A stretch of 64,000 nucleotides of DNA. It comes from Nocardia shimofusensis NBRC 100134 (lineage in GTDB: Bacteria; Actinomycetota; Actinomycetes; Mycobacteriales; Mycobacteriaceae). The notes under the pieces were generated by a model, which worked only from the letters and a program-made list of their open reading frames with translations, ran no database searches and was not told the DNA's origin. Numbering within the stretch: the first letter of the stretch is position 1; each line of letters starts with the position of its first letter. The stretch lies in NCBI RefSeq assembly GCF_001613125.1, contig NZ_BDBT01000029.1, positions 16,104 to 80,103 on the forward strand, given 5' to 3'. A program made the position numbers and the translations under genes. This document shows, in pieces, positions 61,102 through 64,000 of the stretch.

Positions 61102-63474
61102 TCAGATCATGTCGCGCTGGGTCATCCAGCGCATCAGGAACCAGCCGCAGAAGACCGGCAGCCAGCAGGTCAGCACGCGGTAGAGCAGCACGGACGGCAC
61201 GGCGATGCTCGCGGGCAGTCCGAAGGCGGCCAGACCGCCGATGAGCGCGGCCTCGACGGCGCCCACGCCGCCCGGTGTCGGCGCGGCCGAGGCGAGCGTG
61301 CCGCCGATCATGGTCACGATGGTCACGGTGACGAAGGTGGTTCCGCCGCCGAAGGCCTGGACGCTGGCCCACAGCGAGCCCGCCATGCCGAGGATGATCG
61401 CCGCGGAGCCGGCGAGGATGATCGCGAAGCGTTTCGGGTCGCGTGCGAGGTCACCGAGTTCGCCGAGCACCTCCTGCAGCTGAGGGCGCACCGAGGCGTT
61501 GAGCCAGCGGCGCAGGGTCGGCACGAACATGAAGGTGCCGATGATGCCCACACCCACACCCACGGCCAGATAGATGATGGTCGGGTCGGGCACGAACCGG
61601 GACAGGTCCGCCGAGGTACCCGCCACGATGCTGAACAGCACCAGCAGGCTCAGGTGCGTGATGATCTGCACCGCCTGCTGCAACGCGACCGCGGCGGTGG
61701 CGCGCACCGCGCCGAGTCCGCCCTTCTGCAGGAAACGCACACTCAACGCCAGACCGCCCACCCGCGCGGGCGTGGTGGTGGCGGCGAAAGTGTTGGCCAC
61801 CTGCATGATGATCAGATCGCGCAGCCGGACCAGCCGGGAGGCGCAGGCCCACAGCGCCGCCGCCGCGCCGATATAGGTCAGCGTCGACACCCCGAGCCCG
61901 AGCAGTGCCCACCACCAGTTGGCCGTGCGCAGCTGAGTGAAGAAGGTCGGCACCTGGCTGATGAACGGGTAGGCCACGTAGACCAGAGCGATCAGCAGCA
62001 CCAGCTGGATGATCTGGTTGCGGGAGAATCGGGTGATCTGATCGGCTTCGATCTTGTCCTGGCCGGTCTGCCTGCGTACTTCCTCGTGCGCCTCGGCGAC
62101 CCGGTCGCCCCACTTGGGGATGGCCGCGCGCAGTCCGGCGGGCATGGCGGATTTGGTCAGTCTGCGGGAGGAGTTCAGGATCGCCTCCTCGCCCAGCGCC
62201 TCGATGGCGGCGCGCACCGCGGCCTCTTTGCCGTGCGTGGCGGTGGTAGTGACCAGCAGTTGGGCGATGTCGGTCTGTAATTGGGTGTCGGTGGCGCCGA
62301 ATTCGGCGCTGCCGAAGCCGGTGAACACCACGCGCCCGTTGTCGACGCGGACGTCCTGCGGGCGCAGATCGCCGTGTGCGATGCGGCCTTCGTGCAGCGC
62401 GTCCACCGCTTGCCACACCTTGGGCAGCACCTCGTCGGCGGCGGTGTCGATCGCCTGCCCGGCCGCGACGGTGTGCGCGTAGAGCACCCAGCCGCGATCC
62501 AGAGCCGTCACCAGCACCACCCTGGTGCCCGACAGATCCAGCTGACCGGCCGCGATGGCCACCAACGCGCGGTGTTCCACCGCGCGATGCAGCGACCCGT
62601 GCAGCGCCGCGGTCTCACTGCTGCGGAAGGTGAGCCACCGCCACACCATGCGCAGCGTGCCGTGACTGCGCTGGTGCTTGCCGTACATCTCGATGACGAG
62701 TTCGTGTTCGGGTCCTTCGACGGTGGCGGCCAGCACCAGCGGGCCGGAGCCTGCCGGCCTGCGCACGATGAACCCGGTGACGCCGTAGCCCTCGCGGTCG
62801 AGTACCCGTACCGCCGCGTCCAGCGGGACCTCCAGCGCGGGCGTGCCCACCACCCAGACGATCAGGGCGCCGACCAGCCAGCCGACCGCGAGCCCGAACA
62901 TCGCGCGCGCGGGCACGACGGTGCTGACCACCAGGTGCATCGGCGCGAACGCCAGCAGCAGGAACCACCACCACCGGCGCGGCCTGGTCGGCAGCCACGG
63001 GCTCGACACGGTGAGCACCGCCGCCAGCAGCGCGATCCAGCGCGGATCGTCGAGGAACTGGGACAGGAAGGTGTCGAGCCGGTCGGGCACCTGCAGATGC
63101 CATTGCGGCGCGGACAGCCCGGTGCCGGTGATCGACAGCAGCAGCACCGCCAGCAGACCCGCCGCACCGTAGCCCGCCAGCAGTTTCCACCGCCTGCCGA
63201 GGATGATCTCGATGAGGATCGCGAAGGGCAGGAACAGGATGGCGATGCCGTAGATGAGGTAGACCAGGTTGGACTGGTCGGGGGTGAGGAATCCGACGAT
63301 GTCGGAGACCGAGCGTTCCAGTGCCAGCCACTCCGGCCGGGTGATGACCGACCCCGCGATCACGACCGCCAGCCCCAGCGACGCGAGCATGACCCGGACG
63401 ATGTCGGTCGTCCGCCGGGTCAGCGGCTGTAACAGGCTCCCGGTGACCGGGATCTCCCGCCCGTCGAGTCGCAT
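61102..63474 (-). CDS. Flippase-like membrane protein (LPG-synthase TM type) with kinase-like middle domain
   Basis: 790 residues. The N-terminal third has about seven hydrophobic segments (25-225). Residues about 230-450 form a cytosolic kinase-like domain: a catalytic-loop-like segment AHGDLRPQDVRVDNGRVVFTGFG that keeps HGDL and the Asn-like position, but the DFG is GFG. The C-terminal third (about 480-785) is a lysylphosphatidylglycerol-synthase-type TM domain with TTTPARVGGLALSVRFLQKGG and APTPGGVGAVEAALIGGL. The protein may move or sense lipids. Similar long proteins are found in mycobacteria. The ribosome-binding site is weak. Confidence 0.82.
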   Translation of the reverse strand: MRLDGREIPVTGSLLQPLTRRTTDIVRVMLASLGLAVVIAGSVITRPEWLALERSVSDIVGFLTPDQSNLVYLIYGIAILFLPFAILIEIILGRRWKLLAGYGAAGLLAVLLLSITGTGLSAPQWHLQVPDRLDTFLSQFLDDPRWIALLAAVLTVSSPWLPTRPRRWWWFLLLAFAPMHLVVSTVVPARAMFGLAVGWLVGALIVWVVGTPALEVPLDAAVRVLDREGYGVTGFIVRRPAGSGPLVLAATVEGPEHELVIEMYGKHQRSHGTLRMVWRWLTFRSSETAALHGSLHRAVEHRALVAIAAGQLDLSGTRVVLVTALDRGWVLYAHTVAAGQAIDTAADEVLPKVWQAVDALHEGRIAHGDLRPQDVRVDNGRVVFTGFGSAEFGATDTQLQTDIAQLLVTTTATHGKEAAVRAAIEALGEEAILNSSRRLTKSAMPAGLRAAIPKWGDRVAEAHEEVRRQTGQDKIEADQITRFSRNQIIQLVLLIALVYVAYPFISQVPTFFTQLRTANWWWALLGLGVSTLTYIGAAAALWACASRLVRLRDLIIMQVANTFAATTTPARVGGLALSVRFLQKGGLGAVRATAAVALQQAVQIITHLSLLVLFSIVAGTSADLSRFVPDPTIIYLAVGVGVGIIGTFMFVPTLRRWLNASVRPQLQEVLGELGDLARDPKRFAIILAGSAAIILGMAGSLWASVQAFGGGTTFVTVTIVTMIGGTLASAAPTPGGVGAVEAALIGGLAAFGLPASIAVPSVLLYRVLTCWLPVFCGWFLMRWMTQRDMI

Positions 63475-63667
63475 GTCGTATCGGTACTTTCGGATCGGTT
63501 CGCGCTGGTTCGGCGTCCCCTATCGCACGCTCGGTGAGTATGCAGCAGGCGGCCGTGGCCGCCGGGCACCAACACGCCGCAGTGGGCTGGTCGACGCGTA
63601 GTGCCGTTACCGGCCGGTGATCACACTGCCAGAACCACGTGCGGGCCGGTACGCCCACCCCATCGGC

Positions 63668-64000
63668 TCATCCGTTCGCGGGCCCCGCGTCCACCCCGAA
63701 CACCTGGCCGGTCATCTCCCCGGCGTCGAGCTCGACGATCGCGCGCACCACCTGCTCGACCGGCACCCGCTCCGGGAACCGGTCGGGGGCCACCGCATTG
63801 GCCCGCACCCCGAACTCGCTGTATTCGACGGCCAGGTGCCGGGTGAACTGATCCAGCGCCGCCATCGCCGCACCGTAACCGGCCTGCCCAGCGACCACCG
63901 TGGAACCGGCGAGGGCGGAGACGGTGACGATATTGCGGTTGCGCGCCCGGTTGACGCGCGCGTCGTGCAGCCAGGACCGCTGCGCCAGCCGCGCCGCCAG
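63668..64000 (-). CDS. SDR-family oxidoreductase, C-terminal part
   Basis: The frame runs off the window edge; 110 codons are seen. It has the SDR elements NRNIVTVSALAGS (active Ser region), GQAGYGAAMAALDQF, and RANAVAP. The YxxxK motif reads Y-G-A-A-M: the catalytic Tyr is present but the Lys is Met. The C-terminus (GQVFGVDAG) is typical of FabG-like SDRs. If Lys is truly lost, the protein may be inactive or use another proton relay. Confidence 0.8.
   Translation of the reverse strand: MAARLAQRSWLHDARVNRARNRNIVTVSALAGSTVVAGQAGYGAAMAALDQFTRHLAVEYSEFGVRANAVAPDRFPERVPVEQVVRAIVELDAGEMTGQVFGVDAGPANG

Overview
The window is high-GC actinobacterial chromosome and most resembles Nocardia or a close mycolic-acid relative. 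The grounds are a complete yrbE-mce lipid-transporter operon, an L,D-transpeptidase of the mycobacterial type, a succinate dehydrogenase laid out like mycobacterial Sdh1, a FadD5-like ligase, an LppU-like lipoprotein, and DUF5753/DUF397 regulator pairs. No RNA gene, insertion sequence, phage or CRISPR array was seen, and the species cannot be fixed from the sequence alone.

Layout. 1-6.4 kb: end of a DUF5753 regulator with its DUF397 partner, an M13 metallopeptidase, an L,D-transpeptidase, two secreted or lipoprotein genes and a secreted trypsin-like protease. Strong hairpin terminators sit between the convergent pairs. 6.9-16.6 kb: yrbEA-yrbEB-mceA-F-mas, one transcription unit with start/stop overlaps at every mce junction. 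16.6-22.8 kb: RNase HI, an SRPBCC protein, LhgO, an anchored hypothetical protein, a TIGR03084-type protein and a DUF445 membrane protein, with tandem repeats in the gaps. 22.9-31 kb: Lon behind a HAIR-like palindrome, an NAD(P)-binding protein divergent from a GlxA-type regulator, a TetR-thioesterase pair, a Y-family polymerase and small secreted proteins. 31-39 kb: an ABC exporter followed by three copies of a 75-bp hairpin repeat, a large FAD/Fe-S oxidoreductase, an AlkA-type glycosylase, a coupled micro-operon, and a second DUF5753 regulator.

39-49.7 kb: sdhC-sdhA-sdhB (Sdh1 type), divergent from a very unusual thiolase homologue, then a small conserved gene, an alpha/beta hydrolase, an ATPase, an NlpC/P60 wall hydrolase behind a structured leader, and an S4 protein. 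49.7-64 kb: a 5.2-kb degenerate polyketide-synthase-like gene, an MBL-fold hydrolase, a nitronate monooxygenase divergent from fadD5, a TetR-methyltransferase pair, a large flippase-like membrane protein with a kinase-like middle part, and the end of an SDR gene.

The genes fit a cell-envelope and lipid theme: Mce import, acyl-CoA ligation, wall cross-linking, wall hydrolysis, and electron entry by Sdh1 and the FAD/Fe-S enzyme. The most striking signal is a set of enzyme-like proteins that have lost catalytic residues and gained in-frame tandem-repeat inserts. In the thiolase homologue, Cys89 is Ser and the second Cys is Ala, with a Gly/Gln-rich insert. In the PKS-like protein, the KS Cys is Ser and the AT Ser is Gly, with Thr/Pro/Gly repeats. 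The partial SDR has the YxxxK Lys replaced by Met. In-frame repeats are also seen in the M13 peptidase and the alpha/beta hydrolase.
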